Assembly: GCA_044425705.1 (NCBI GenBank)
Contig: JAWXVD010000012.1
Coordinates: 1-49,498, forward strand
Direction: 5' to 3'
Origin: JAWXVD01 sp044425705
GTDB taxonomy: Bacteria; Bacillota; Clostridia; Lachnospirales; Lachnospiraceae
Length of the DNA: 49,498 nt
Position 1 is the first letter of the stretch, and every line of letters starts with the position of its first letter. Made by a program: the position numbers and the translations under genes. Below the pieces are notes generated by a model that saw only the letters and a program-made list of their open reading frames with translations, had not been told where the DNA came from and searched no databases. Below are positions 7,643-15,957 of this stretch, in pieces.

Positions 7643-7984
7643 TAGTAATACTCCTTAAAAGTTGTTTCTTTGAGTTAAAGTTGTCAAATTGTGAGAAAAT
7701 GGATGATTATTAAGTGTAACATCATCTTTTAATAAGTGATTCAAGTATACCATAAGAAGTATTTTTAAACATGAAATTATATGTTATACTTAATAAAAAT
7801 TGATTGAAAATTTTGTGAAAAATAAGAATTTTCATAAGTTGATTTGCACCTTATGGAACCCTTTTCTAAACGAAAGTGCCATAAATTAGACTGAGAGAAA
7901 GGTATGGTTATTAAAATGAAAATAATAGAAATTAGATATACTTAGTAACTGTTGTATATTGTAGATTATAAGGAGGAATCGTAG
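7643..7984 (+). promoter_or_regulatory. Divergent intergenic region with hairpin leader element (copy L1)
   Basis: 342 bp between the VTT gene and the DUF2130 gene. A TATACT -10-like box is at 7785-7790 on the plus strand, with a weak -35. A hairpin TGAAAA/TTTTCA lies at 7816-7834, and TTATGG/CCATAA pair at 7851-7856 and 7879-7884. The conserved tail is at 7892-7912 (TGAGAGAAAGG then TATGGTTATT). Hairpin 7815-7834 and the tail each differ by one base from the rnfB leader (36384-36403, 36410-36430). The tail leads into a 13-codon ORF (7904-7945), not into the DUF2130 gene, which has its own AAGGAGG. Confidence 0.55.
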
Positions 7985-9256
7985 ATGAATGAAATTAAAT
8001 GTCCTAGATGTGGAGAAGTTTTTAAAGTAGATGAATCAGGATATGCGGCAATTATTGGACAAGTTCGAGACGGAGAATTTGAAAAAGAGTTAGCGAAACG
8101 AGAAAAATATTTGCAATCAGAGAAAGAAAATAAATTGAGACTAATGGAAGCTGATAGCAAGTTGAAATTAGAACAAACATTGTCAACACATAAACAAGAA
8201 ACAGAGAAACTGAAAGCGGATAGTCAATTAGAATTAGAGAAAACATTGTCTACATACAAAGAAGAAATTGAAAAATTAAAGGCTAAAATAAGTATTGCTG
8301 AAAATGAAAAAATTATGGCAGTGAAAGAAAAAGAAGCCACCACAAAGGATATGATGGCAAGCAAGGATACACAGATTATGCAGCTGCAAGCGGAGATGAA
8401 TGCTTCAAAAGTAGGAAATGAATTGCAGATTAAGAATATAAAAGAAACATATGAATCTAAATTAAAAGAAAAATCAGAATTAGTGGATTATTATAAGGAC
8501 TTAAAAACAAAATTATCTACAAAGATGTTGGGTGAAACCTTAGAGCAACATTGCGAAATAGAATTTAATCGATTACGTGCCACTGGTTTTCAAAATTCGT
8601 ATTTTGAAAAAGATAATGATGCGAAAACAGGAAGCAAGGGAGATTATATTTTTAAAGAAGCAACAGTAGACGGAACAGAATTTATTTCTATTATGTTTGA
8701 AATGAAAAATGAAAATGATACAACAGCTACGAAAAAGAAAAATGAGGATTTTTTTAAAGAGTTAGATAAGGATAGAAGAGAAAAAGGTTGTGAATATGCA
8801 GTACTTGTTTCTTTATTAGAGGCTGACAATGAATTGTATAACAATGGCATTGTTGATGTATCGTATAAATATCCTAAAATGTATGTGATTAGACCACAGT
8901 TTTTTATTTCGATGATCACTATTTTACGAAATGCTGCACTTAACACAGTGCAGTATAAACAGCAGATCGCAGAATATCATGCACAAAACATCGACATTTC
9001 AAATTTTGAAAATGAAATGAATGATTTTAAAGATAAATTCGGAAGAAATTATCGATTAGCAAGTGAAAGATTTCAAACTGCTATTAAGGAAATTGATACC
9101 ACGATTAAGCATTTAGAAAAGACAAAGGAAGCATTGCTTTCATCTGAAAATAATTTGAGGCTTGCCAACGATAAGGCTGAAGATTTAACAATTAAGAGAT
9201 TGGTAAAGAATAACGCTACTATGGCGCAAAAATTTGAAGAACTAAAAAATAATTGA
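7985..9256 (+). CDS. DUF2130 coiled-coil protein
   Basis: 423 residues. The N-terminus has a zinc-ribbon-like CPRCGEVF. Residues ~30-165 are a charged coiled coil containing a 22-residue duplication (56-77 and 78-99, both ending EKLK). The C-terminal half matches DUF2130: EFNRLRATGFQNSYFEKDND, GSKGDYIF, FEMKNENDTTATKKKNEDF and MYVIRPQFFI. The E-K residues in FEMKNE next to GDYIF resemble a restriction-endonuclease-like core, which is a family-level idea and not proven here. AAGGAGG lies 6 nt upstream of the ATG. No functional partner is adjacent. Confidence 0.85.
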   Translation: MNEIKCPRCGEVFKVDESGYAAIIGQVRDGEFEKELAKREKYLQSEKENKLRLMEADSKLKLEQTLSTHKQETEKLKADSQLELEKTLSTYKEEIEKLKAKISIAENEKIMAVKEKEATTKDMMASKDTQIMQLQAEMNASKVGNELQIKNIKETYESKLKEKSELVDYYKDLKTKLSTKMLGETLEQHCEIEFNRLRATGFQNSYFEKDNDAKTGSKGDYIFKEATVDGTEFISIMFEMKNENDTTATKKKNEDFFKELDKDRREKGCEYAVLVSLLEADNELYNNGIVDVSYKYPKMYVIRPQFFISMITILRNAALNTVQYKQQIAEYHAQNIDISNFENEMNDFKDKFGRNYRLASERFQTAIKEIDTTIKHLEKTKEALLSSENNLRLANDKAEDLTIKRLVKNNATMAQKFEELKNN

Positions 9257-9525
9257 TTAAGTATTCAGTATAGGATATGGTGGGGGCACTTATTGATATG
9301 ACTTGAATAGAGTTAGGCATAAGAAAAAGATATTACTTTATATGGTAAGAAAAAATTGACATTATATGAAGTTTTACTTATACTATTATAGTCATTGATA
9401 GTTAATTTATTTGTCAATGAAGGTAATACATAGAAATAATGAGATAGAATCATTTAAAATAGTGTACGAGAGGGATTTTTGGATAGATTTGCTAACGTAC
9501 ATAATAAATAGTTGGAGGAGATAAG
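9257..9525 (+). promoter_or_regulatory. alaS promoter and 142-nt leader
   Basis: TTGACA (9356-9361), 17 nt, TATACT (9379-9384) form a good sigma-A promoter. The transcribed leader contains TCATTGA/TCAATGA arms and a GTACG/CGTAC pair near 9464-9501. I found no T-box core (no AGGGTGG-type antiterminator and no terminator), so control by uncharged tRNA-Ala is not supported. The 100 bp before the promoter hold nothing recognisable. Confidence 0.65.
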
Positions 9526-12180
9526 GTGAAATCTTACGGAGTAAATGAATTAAGAAGAATGTATTTAGAGTTTTTTGAATCAAAGGATCATTTGTCTAAG
9601 AAAAGTTTTTCTTTGGTACCACATAATGATAATAGTTTGTTGTTAATCAATGCAGGTATGGCACCACTAAAGCCATATTTTACAGGGCAGGAAATTCCTC
9701 CTAATAATCGTATGACAACATGCCAAAAATGTGTGCGTACAGGTGACATTGAAAATGTTGGTAAAACTGCAAGACATTTAACATTCTTTGAAATGTTAGG
9801 AAACTTTTCTTTTGGTGATTACTTTAAGAAGGAAGCCATTGAATGGAGTTGGGAATTCTTAACAGAAGTGGTGGGAATGGATCCTGAAAGATTATATCCT
9901 TCTATTTATTTTGAAGATGATGAAGCTTTTGAAATTTGGAATAAAGATATGGGTATTCCAGAAGAAAAGATTACAAGATTTTATAGAGATGAAGAGGGAA
10001 AATGTGATAATTTCTGGGAACATGGTGCTGGTCCTTGTGGTCCTTGTTCGGAAATATATTATGATAGAGGATTAAAATATGGTTGTGGTTCACCAGACTG
10101 TAAAGTTGGTTGTGAATGTGACCGTTTTATGGAAGTTTGGAATAATGTATTTACACAGTTTGATGGAGATGGCAAAGGAAATTATACAGAACTTGCCAAT
10201 AAAAATATTGATACAGGTATGGGGTTAGAACGTCTTGCAGTAGTTGTACAAGAGGTGGATTCCGTATTTGATATTGATACAATGAAAGCAATTCGCGATA
10301 GAATCTGTGAGTTATCAGGGGTAACATACCAAAGTGATGAAGCAAAAGATGTTTCTATTCGTTTGATTACAGATCATATCCGTTCTTCTACATTCTTAAT
10401 TTCAGATGGGGTTATGCCATCCAATGAAGGGAGAGGATATGTCCTTAGAAGATTGATTCGCCGTGCTGCTAGACATGGTAGATTATTAGGAATTAAAGGA
10501 CAATTTTTAGCTAACTTAAGCCAGACTGTGATTGCTGAATCAAAGGATGGTTATGCAGAATTAGAAGATAAGAAAGCATTTATTTTAAATGTATTAACAC
10601 AAGAAGAAAGTAAATTTGATAAAACAATTGACCAAGGTCTTTCTATTTTAGGTGATATGCAAGCAGTTATGCAAGCAGAAGGTAGAACAGAGCTTTCAGG
10701 AGCAGATGCTTTTAAATTATATGATACTTATGGATTCCCAATTGATTTAACCATTGAAATTTTAGAAGAAAACAATATGACTTTAGATGAAGCTGGATTT
10801 AAAGCTTCTATGGAAGAGCAAAAGGATAAGGCAAGAAAAGCACGTAAAGTTACCAACTACATGGGTGCAGATGTGACAGTTTATGAGTCTATTGATCCAA
10901 GTATCACTTCAGAATTTGTAGGATATGAAGACTTAACACATGATTCTAAAATCACTGTTTTAACAACAGAAACAGAACTGGTTGAAGCGTTAACAGATGG
11001 TGAAGTAGGTACAGTTATCGTAGAAGAAACACCTTTCTATGCAACTATGGGCGGACAAAGTGCAGATGTTGGAACAATTACTACAGCAGATGGTGTATTT
11101 GAAGTGAAAGACACCGTGAAATTATTAGGTGGAAAAGTTGGCCATATAGGACAAGTTGTAAAAGGTATGATTAAAGTTGCAGATATGGCAACATTATCAG
11201 TGGATGAAGCACATAGATTGGCTACTGGTAAAAATCATAGTGCTACTCATTTATTACAGAAAGCCTTAAGAACAGTCTTAGGAAGCCATGTAGAACAAGC
11301 AGGCTCATTTGTAGATGGAGATAGACTTCGTTTTGACTTTAGCCATTTTTCGGCTATGACAGCAGATGAAATCGCACAAGTAGAATCTATTGTGAATGAG
11401 AAAATTGCAGAAACATTGCCAGTTGTAACTAAAGTTATGTCTGTAGAAGATGCAAAAAAATCTGGTGCTATGGCATTATTTGGTGAAAAATATGGGGAAA
11501 GCGTTAGAGTAGTATCTATGGGTGATTTCTCTACAGAACTCTGCGGTGGTACCCATGTAGCAAATACAGGTGTGATTACAGCATTTAAGGTTGTTTCTGA
11601 AAGTGGTGTGGCAGCAGGTGTTAGAAGAATTGAAGCATTAACTGGTGACGGTGTATTTGCTTATTATAAAGAAATAGAAGTGAAATTAGAAGAAGCAGCT
11701 AAACTTGTTAAGACAGCACCAGCAACATTATTAGATAAATTAAGTGGTATGCTTGCAGAAATGAAAGCATTACACAGTGAAAATGAATCACTGAAGAGCA
11801 AACTTGCAAAAGATGCACTTGGTGACGTTATGAATCAAGTGGTAGAAATTAACGGTGTAAAATTACTGGCTACGAAAGTAAGCGGTGTAGATATGAATGG
11901 TCTTAGAGATTTAGGAGATCAACTAAAAGAAAAATTAGGCAGTGGTGTAGTAGTACTTGTATCAGATACGGATGGAAAAGTAAATTTAATTGCTATGGTA
12001 ACTGAAGATGTGATTAAAAAAGGTGCACATGCTGGAAACTTAATCAAAGGTATTGCAGCGCTCGTTGGTGGCGGCGGCGGTGGTCGTCCTAATATGGCAC
12101 AAGCAGGTGGAAAAAACCCGGCAGGTATTGATGATGCAATCGCTGAAGTTGCAAAAGTTTTAATGACTCAATTATCTTAA
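9526..12180 (+). CDS. alaS: Alanyl-tRNA synthetase
   Basis: Charges tRNA-Ala with alanine and edits mischarged Ser/Gly. 884 residues, normal for the bacterial enzyme. The class II catalytic core is at the N-terminus (KSFSLVPHNDNSLLLINAGMAPLK, FEMLGNFSFGDYFKKEAI). A CGSPDCKVGCECDRF cysteine cluster lies at about residues 187-201. The editing domain carries HSATHLL and CGGTHVANTG (zinc-binding H-x3-H and C-x3-H). The C-Ala domain ends with GGGGGGRPNMAQAGG. The start is a GTG preceded by GGAGGAG at normal spacing. A 33-bp perfect stem follows the stop. Confidence 0.98.
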   Translation: MKSYGVNELRRMYLEFFESKDHLSKKSFSLVPHNDNSLLLINAGMAPLKPYFTGQEIPPNNRMTTCQKCVRTGDIENVGKTARHLTFFEMLGNFSFGDYFKKEAIEWSWEFLTEVVGMDPERLYPSIYFEDDEAFEIWNKDMGIPEEKITRFYRDEEGKCDNFWEHGAGPCGPCSEIYYDRGLKYGCGSPDCKVGCECDRFMEVWNNVFTQFDGDGKGNYTELANKNIDTGMGLERLAVVVQEVDSVFDIDTMKAIRDRICELSGVTYQSDEAKDVSIRLITDHIRSSTFLISDGVMPSNEGRGYVLRRLIRRAARHGRLLGIKGQFLANLSQTVIAESKDGYAELEDKKAFILNVLTQEESKFDKTIDQGLSILGDMQAVMQAEGRTELSGADAFKLYDTYGFPIDLTIEILEENNMTLDEAGFKASMEEQKDKARKARKVTNYMGADVTVYESIDPSITSEFVGYEDLTHDSKITVLTTETELVEALTDGEVGTVIVEETPFYATMGGQSADVGTITTADGVFEVKDTVKLLGGKVGHIGQVVKGMIKVADMATLSVDEAHRLATGKNHSATHLLQKALRTVLGSHVEQAGSFVDGDRLRFDFSHFSAMTADEIAQVESIVNEKIAETLPVVTKVMSVEDAKKSGAMALFGEKYGESVRVVSMGDFSTELCGGTHVANTGVITAFKVVSESGVAAGVRRIEALTGDGVFAYYKEIEVKLEEAAKLVKTAPATLLDKLSGMLAEMKALHSENESLKSKLAKDALGDVMNQVVEINGVKLLATKVSGVDMNGLRDLGDQLKEKLGSGVVVLVSDTDGKVNLIAMVTEDVIKKGAHAGNLIKGIAALVGGGGGGRPNMAQAGGKNPAGIDDAIAEVAKVLMTQLS

Positions 12181-12186
12181 ATAGAA

Positions 12187-12290
12187 GCAAAAGTGACGCA
12201 AAAGTGACGCAAAAGAAAGAAAAGAGAATAGGATTACAGACACGTTCATCACGAATCGTCTGTAATCCTATTCTCTTTTCTTTCTTTTGC
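12187..12290 (+). terminator. 33-bp perfect inverted repeat after alaS, preceded by 11-nt direct repeats
   Basis: Arms 12209-12241 and 12258-12290 are perfectly complementary over 33 nt with a 16-nt loop. The 3' arm is pyrimidine-rich and ends TTCTTTCTTTT, so it can terminate alaS; the symmetric A-rich arm would allow termination from the other strand too. Just upstream GCAAAAGTGAC occurs twice in tandem, followed by GCAAAAGAAAG. The stem is far longer than a normal terminator. Confidence 0.75.
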
Positions 12291-12394
12291 TGTGTATTGG
12301 TTTGATTTATATTATAGCAATGTGGGAGATAAGTCATGAGAGGGATCAATATTTAAAGAAATCAAAAAAATATTGACAAAATCATAAAAAACAG

Positions 12395-12502
12395 TTGACG
12401 AATGTGAAATATTTGGTATAATATTTATTGTGCATAAAGAAATGCATAAAAAACCCAGAGTCAGTCATGTTACTAGATAGGGACTGAAGGAGGTGTAAAT
12501 TC
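12395..12502 (+). promoter_or_regulatory. rpsU promoter and leader
   Basis: TTGACG (12395-12400), 16 nt, TATAAT (12417-12422). The leader can form TGCAT/ATGCA (12431-12446) and CAGTC/GACTG (12462-12486), the latter running directly into AAGGAGGTG, an almost complete anti-16S sequence. Autoregulation is possible but not shown. Confidence 0.7.
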
Positions 12503-12679
12503 ATGTCAAATGTTATCGTAAAAGAAAACGAAACTTTAGATAGCGCTCTACGTCGTTTTAAAAGAAGTTGTGCTAAAGCTGGAATTCAACAAGAAATCCG
12601 CAAAAGAGAGCACTACGAAAAACCAAGCGTAAGACGTAAGAAAAAATCTGAAGCAGCTAGAAAACGTAAATACAACTAA
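12503..12679 (+). CDS. rpsU: 30S ribosomal protein bS21
   Basis: A 58-residue basic protein starting MSNVIVKENETLDSALRRFK and ending RRKKKSEAARKRKYN, the typical length and sequence of bS21. It is a late-assembling protein of the small subunit that contacts the 3' end of 16S rRNA and affects initiation. An AAGGAGGTG Shine-Dalgarno precedes the ATG. It has its own promoter and is followed by a palindromic terminator, so it appears monocistronic. Confidence 0.97.
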   Translation: MSNVIVKENETLDSALRRFKRSCAKAGIQQEIRKREHYEKPSVRRKKKSEAARKRKYN

Positions 12680-12686
12680 TTAGTTA

Positions 12687-12714
12687 AAGTCCTTGACAAA
12701 TTTGTCAAGGACTT
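12687..12714 (+). terminator. Palindromic terminator of rpsU
   Basis: A 28-nt perfect palindrome centred on ACAAATTTGT with arms beginning AAGTCCTTG. It is followed by TTGTTGCGTTTT, so the T-tract is interrupted. Strong stem and right position, imperfect tail. Confidence 0.65.
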
Positions 12715-12820
12715 GTTGCGTTTTATCCGAATAAAAATCACACATAAGATGCGCAAGTAAAAGGCATATTATATCATTTTAAACATAAAGATTAATATAG
12801 ATTTGTTTGAGGTGAATGAT

Positions 12821-13987
12821 GTGAAAAGAAGAGTAAAATTGTTGTTTACATGGATTTTAATATGCCAAATATTTGTGAACCAAAGCTTTGTTAGTTTAGG
12901 ACGAGAAATAGATATTTCATCACCTTCTGTTATTGTAATGGAAGCATCTACAGGGACGATTGTGTATGAAAGTTTGGCAGATGAGATAAGAACACCTGCC
13001 AGTATTACTAAAATTATGACCTTACTTTTAATATTCGAGCAATTAGAACAAGGGAAAATTTCATTATCAGATGAAGTAGTCACTAGTGCCTATGCAAAGT
13101 CTATGGGAGGAAGCCAAGTTTTTTTAGAAGAAGGAGAAATACAGACAGTTGATACGCTAATCAAATGTATCGCTGTGGCCAGCGGTAATGATGCATCAGT
13201 AGCAATGGCGGAATATATTGCAGGTACGGAAGCGGCTTTTGTAGAAATGATGAATGATAAAGCGACGCAATTGTCATTAGAGAATACACATTTTGAAGAT
13301 TGTTGTGGTTTAAGCGACTCAGATAATCATTATACTAGTGCTAGAGATGTTGCTATGATGTCTAGGGAATTAACGGTCAATTATCCCGAAATATTTGAAT
13401 ATACAGGAATTTGGATGGAAGATATTGTTCATGAGACAGCGGCAGGAAGTTCTGTTTTTACGCTATCTAGTACGAATAAATTATTGAAATTATATAATTA
13501 TACAACGGGATTAAAGACGGGTTCAACAACCAAAGCAAAGTATTGTTTAGCAGCCACTGCTAGTAAAAATGATATTGATTTGATAGCAGTCGTTATGGCA
13601 GCACCTGATGGTACTACACGCTTTACAGATGCTATCACATTGCTAGAGTATGGTTACAGTGTATGTGATTTATACATAGATGAAAATAATGGCATTTTAG
13701 AGCCATTAGAGGTGTCCAAAGGGGTGGAAGAGATTTTAGAAATAGCATATGAAGAAAGTTTTCGGTATTTAGATATCGAGGGAAATGATTTATCTGTTAT
13801 AGAAAAAGAAATAATCCTTCCAGAAGAAGTGGAAGCACCAATTAAAAAAGGTGAAAAAATCGGAGAAGTCATATATCAATTGGCGGGAAATCAAATCGGA
13901 AGTATAGCAATTGTTGCTAGTGAAGATATTGAGAAAGCTATTTATATAGATTATTTGAAAAAGATAGGGGAACGATTCCTTTTATAA
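12821..13987 (+). CDS. D-alanyl-D-alanine carboxypeptidase (peptidase S11, DacA-type)
   Basis: Extracytoplasmic penicillin-binding protein that trims the terminal D-Ala from peptidoglycan stem peptides. All three S11 motifs are visible: Ser61-I-T-Lys64 in TPASITKIMTLLL, SGN in AVASGNDASVAMAEY, and KTG in GLKTGSTTKAKYCLAAT. The N-terminus KRRVKLLFTWILICQIFV is a signal peptide. A C-terminal domain of ~100 residues ends GERFLL and may act like the PBP5 C-terminal domain or membrane anchor. GTG 12821 is chosen because GAGGTG lies 6 nt upstream; the TTG at 12803 has no ribosome-binding site. About 388 residues. DacA versus DacF cannot be told from sequence alone. Confidence 0.9.
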   Translation: MKRRVKLLFTWILICQIFVNQSFVSLGREIDISSPSVIVMEASTGTIVYESLADEIRTPASITKIMTLLLIFEQLEQGKISLSDEVVTSAYAKSMGGSQVFLEEGEIQTVDTLIKCIAVASGNDASVAMAEYIAGTEAAFVEMMNDKATQLSLENTHFEDCCGLSDSDNHYTSARDVAMMSRELTVNYPEIFEYTGIWMEDIVHETAAGSSVFTLSSTNKLLKLYNYTTGLKTGSTTKAKYCLAATASKNDIDLIAVVMAAPDGTTRFTDAITLLEYGYSVCDLYIDENNGILEPLEVSKGVEEILEIAYEESFRYLDIEGNDLSVIEKEIILPEEVEAPIKKGEKIGEVIYQLAGNQIGSIAIVASEDIEKAIYIDYLKKIGERFLL

Positions 13988-14080
13988 AATAAAATCTTGT
14001 GATATACTAATATGGTTGCATAAGACAGAATAAAGGTAGCCTATGGCTGAATAATCAGGAATAAAGAAAGAGAGAAGTAC

Positions 14081-14941
14081 ATGGTGATTTTTATAGGTAT
14101 TATTTTGATAGTAATGATTTATTTTATTATCATAATGATTCGAGATGGAAATAGATTTGTCGTCAAAGAATATGTAATAGAAAGTAAAAAAATTGAAAAG
14201 GACTATCAGTTTATTTTGCTTTCAGACTTACACAATAAGTCTTATGGCAAAGATAATTGTAAACTGCTGCAGGTGATAGGAGAGATTCATCCTGAAAGTA
14301 TTATGATAGCAGGTGATATCTTAACGGGAAAGCCAAATGCTAGCTTTCATGTGGCAGCAGATTTAATCTCTAGATTGGCAGAAAAATACCCATTATACTA
14401 TGGATTAGGAAATCATGAGCAACGTCTTAAATTATACCCTGAAACCTATGGTACCATGTGGGAGGATTATTGGAAAGAATTAGACAGTTATGGTGTGAAA
14501 CCATTAGAAAATAAAAGTATTTTAATAAACAATACTAATCTATATGTTTCTGGACTTGCTATTGAAAAAAAATATTATCAAAGATTTGAAAAATCTACAA
14601 TGGAGACAGTTTATCTAGAAAAAGAATTGGGGAAACCTAAGAAAGAGTATTTTCATATTTTATTAGCCCATAATCCAGAATATTTTGAAGAATATGAAAA
14701 GTGGGGAGCAGATTTGGTGCTTTCAGGGCATGTTCATGGTGGAATCATGAAATTTCCATTTTTAGGTGGTGCAGTTTCTCCGTCCATTAAATTGTTTCCT
14801 AAATATGATGGTGGATTATTTGCAATCAATGAAACAAAGATGATTCTAAGTAGAGGACTGGGAATGCATACATTACCAATCCGCATCTGGAATCCGGGAG
14901 AATTAGTCGTAGTTCGTGTAAAACATAAGGAAGAAAAATAA
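14081..14941 (+). CDS. Membrane-anchored metallophosphoesterase (YkuE/YaeI-like)
   Basis: Calcineurin-like phosphoesterase of 286 residues. One N-terminal transmembrane helix (IFIGIILIVMIYFIIIMI) should anchor it. The metal-site motifs follow in order: SDLHNKSYG, AGDILTG, GLGNHEQR, AHNPEYF and SGHVHGG, with GNHE and GHVH being diagnostic. Relatives include YkuE and YaeI-type lipid-related phosphoesterases. The substrate is unknown. AAAGAGAGAAG precedes the ATG. The scpA leader begins right after the stop. Confidence 0.87.
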   Translation: MVIFIGIILIVMIYFIIIMIRDGNRFVVKEYVIESKKIEKDYQFILLSDLHNKSYGKDNCKLLQVIGEIHPESIMIAGDILTGKPNASFHVAADLISRLAEKYPLYYGLGNHEQRLKLYPETYGTMWEDYWKELDSYGVKPLENKSILINNTNLYVSGLAIEKKYYQRFEKSTMETVYLEKELGKPKKEYFHILLAHNPEYFEEYEKWGADLVLSGHVHGGIMKFPFLGGAVSPSIKLFPKYDGGLFAINETKMILSRGLGMHTLPIRIWNPGELVVVRVKHKEEK

Positions 14942-14942
14942 A

Positions 14943-15101
14943 CGTTTCGAAATGGAGAAAGGGTAAAAAATAAATTCGATAATTTATTTTTTACACCCAA
15001 GTGTTTGTGAAGAAGCGTCACAAACACAAATGATCCTAGACCAGAATTTGATATTCTGGTCAGGTTTCTCAGCAAAAGGACGCTTCGAAATGGAGGAAAG
15101 T
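14943..15101 (+). promoter_or_regulatory. Three-hairpin leader of scpA between two RBS-like repeats
   Basis: Stem 1 at 14961-14998 (GGGT-AAAAAATAAATT with a bulge). Stem 2: 15001-15010 with 15018-15027 (10 bp, GTGTTTGTGA). Stem 3: 15039-15047 with 15053-15061 (9 bp, GACCAGAAT). CGTTTCGAAATGGAG at 14943 reappears as CGCTTCGAAATGGAG at 15081, so the hairpins lie between two copies of an RBS-like sequence. GAAGCGTC (15012-15019) is complementary to GACGCTTC (15079-15086), which ends 5 nt before the Shine-Dalgarno. That pairing would compete with stem 2. Confidence 0.6.
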
Positions 15102-15845
15102 ATGGCTATTTCAGTAAAATTAGAAATATTTGAAGGTCCGTTAGATTTATTATTACATTTGATAGATAAAAATAAAGTAGATATTTATGATATTCCTATT
15201 GCAGAAATTACACAGCAATATTTAGATTATATTCAGCAAATGGATAAAGAAGATATGAACATCATGAGTGAATTTCTATTGATGGCAGCAACATTATTAG
15301 ATATTAAGTGTAAAATGTTATTACCTGCAGAAGTCACAGAAGAAGGTGAAGAAGGCGATCCAAGAGCGGAATTGGTACAAAAGCTTTTAGAATATAAGAT
15401 GTATAAATATATGTCTTTTGAATTAAAGGAAAAAAATCAAGAAGCAGAAAAAAATCTATTTAAAATGCCAACGCTACCCAAAGAGGTACAGGCCTATAAA
15501 GCCCCTATTGATTATGAACAGTTGCTAGAGGACTTGGATTTAAATAAGTTACATACCATTTTTAAAGCTACCTTAAAAAGACAAGATGATAAAATTGATC
15601 CAATACGTAGTCAATTTGGTAAAATTGAAAAAGATGAAGTGAATTTAGAAGATAAGATGTTTTATATTAGAAGTTATCTAGAGACACATAAACAATTTAG
15701 TTTTCGTCAACTACTAGAGAAACAACATAGCAAAATGGAAATTATCGTTTCTTTTCTCATTATTTTAGAAATGATGAAAACGGGACAAGTTAATATTATA
15801 CAGGATGATATTTTTGATGATATCACTATCATAAAAAAATCATAG
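15102..15845 (+). CDS. scpA: Segregation and condensation protein A (kleisin)
   Basis: Kleisin subunit that bridges SMC heads in the chromosome condensation complex. The N-terminal signature KLEIFEGPLDLLLHLIDKNKVDIYDIPIAEIT is typical, as are FLLMAATLLDIKCKMLLP and a winged-helix C-terminus (FRQLLEKQHSKMEIIVSFLIILEMMKTGQV). About 247 residues. ATG 15102 is chosen because GGAGG sits 5 nt upstream. The ATG at 15090 overlaps the ribosome-binding site, and the extension upstream is leader RNA. scpB follows after 97-112 nt, as expected. Confidence 0.95.
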   Translation: MAISVKLEIFEGPLDLLLHLIDKNKVDIYDIPIAEITQQYLDYIQQMDKEDMNIMSEFLLMAATLLDIKCKMLLPAEVTEEGEEGDPRAELVQKLLEYKMYKYMSFELKEKNQEAEKNLFKMPTLPKEVQAYKAPIDYEQLLEDLDLNKLHTIFKATLKRQDDKIDPIRSQFGKIEKDEVNLEDKMFYIRSYLETHKQFSFRQLLEKQHSKMEIIVSFLIILEMMKTGQVNIIQDDIFDDITIIKKS

Positions 15846-15865
15846 TTACGTTTTAAAATAAAATT

Positions 15866-15957
15866 GCTCGACTGGCAATTTAGCACTTATAAGTAAAAAT
15901 TTTTGGGAATCAAAGAATTATCAGTTGCCAGACTGAAAGAAAGTGATGAGTATTAAT
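15866..15957 (+). promoter_or_regulatory. Hairpin leader of scpB (copy L3)
   Basis: CTGGCAA (15872-15878) can pair with TTGCCAG (15925-15931) across a 46-nt AT-rich loop. The tail ACTGAAAGAAAGTGATG follows, leading to the scpB start. TTGCCAGACTG and AGAAAGTGATG are both repeated at 40771-40793, upstream of an unrelated gene. Confidence 0.5.

Noticed and set aside
9384..9525. Possible T-box riboswitch ahead of alaS
   Set aside because: The leader is only about 140 nt, has no AGGGTGG-type T-box core and no terminator/antiterminator pair. Only small stems are visible.
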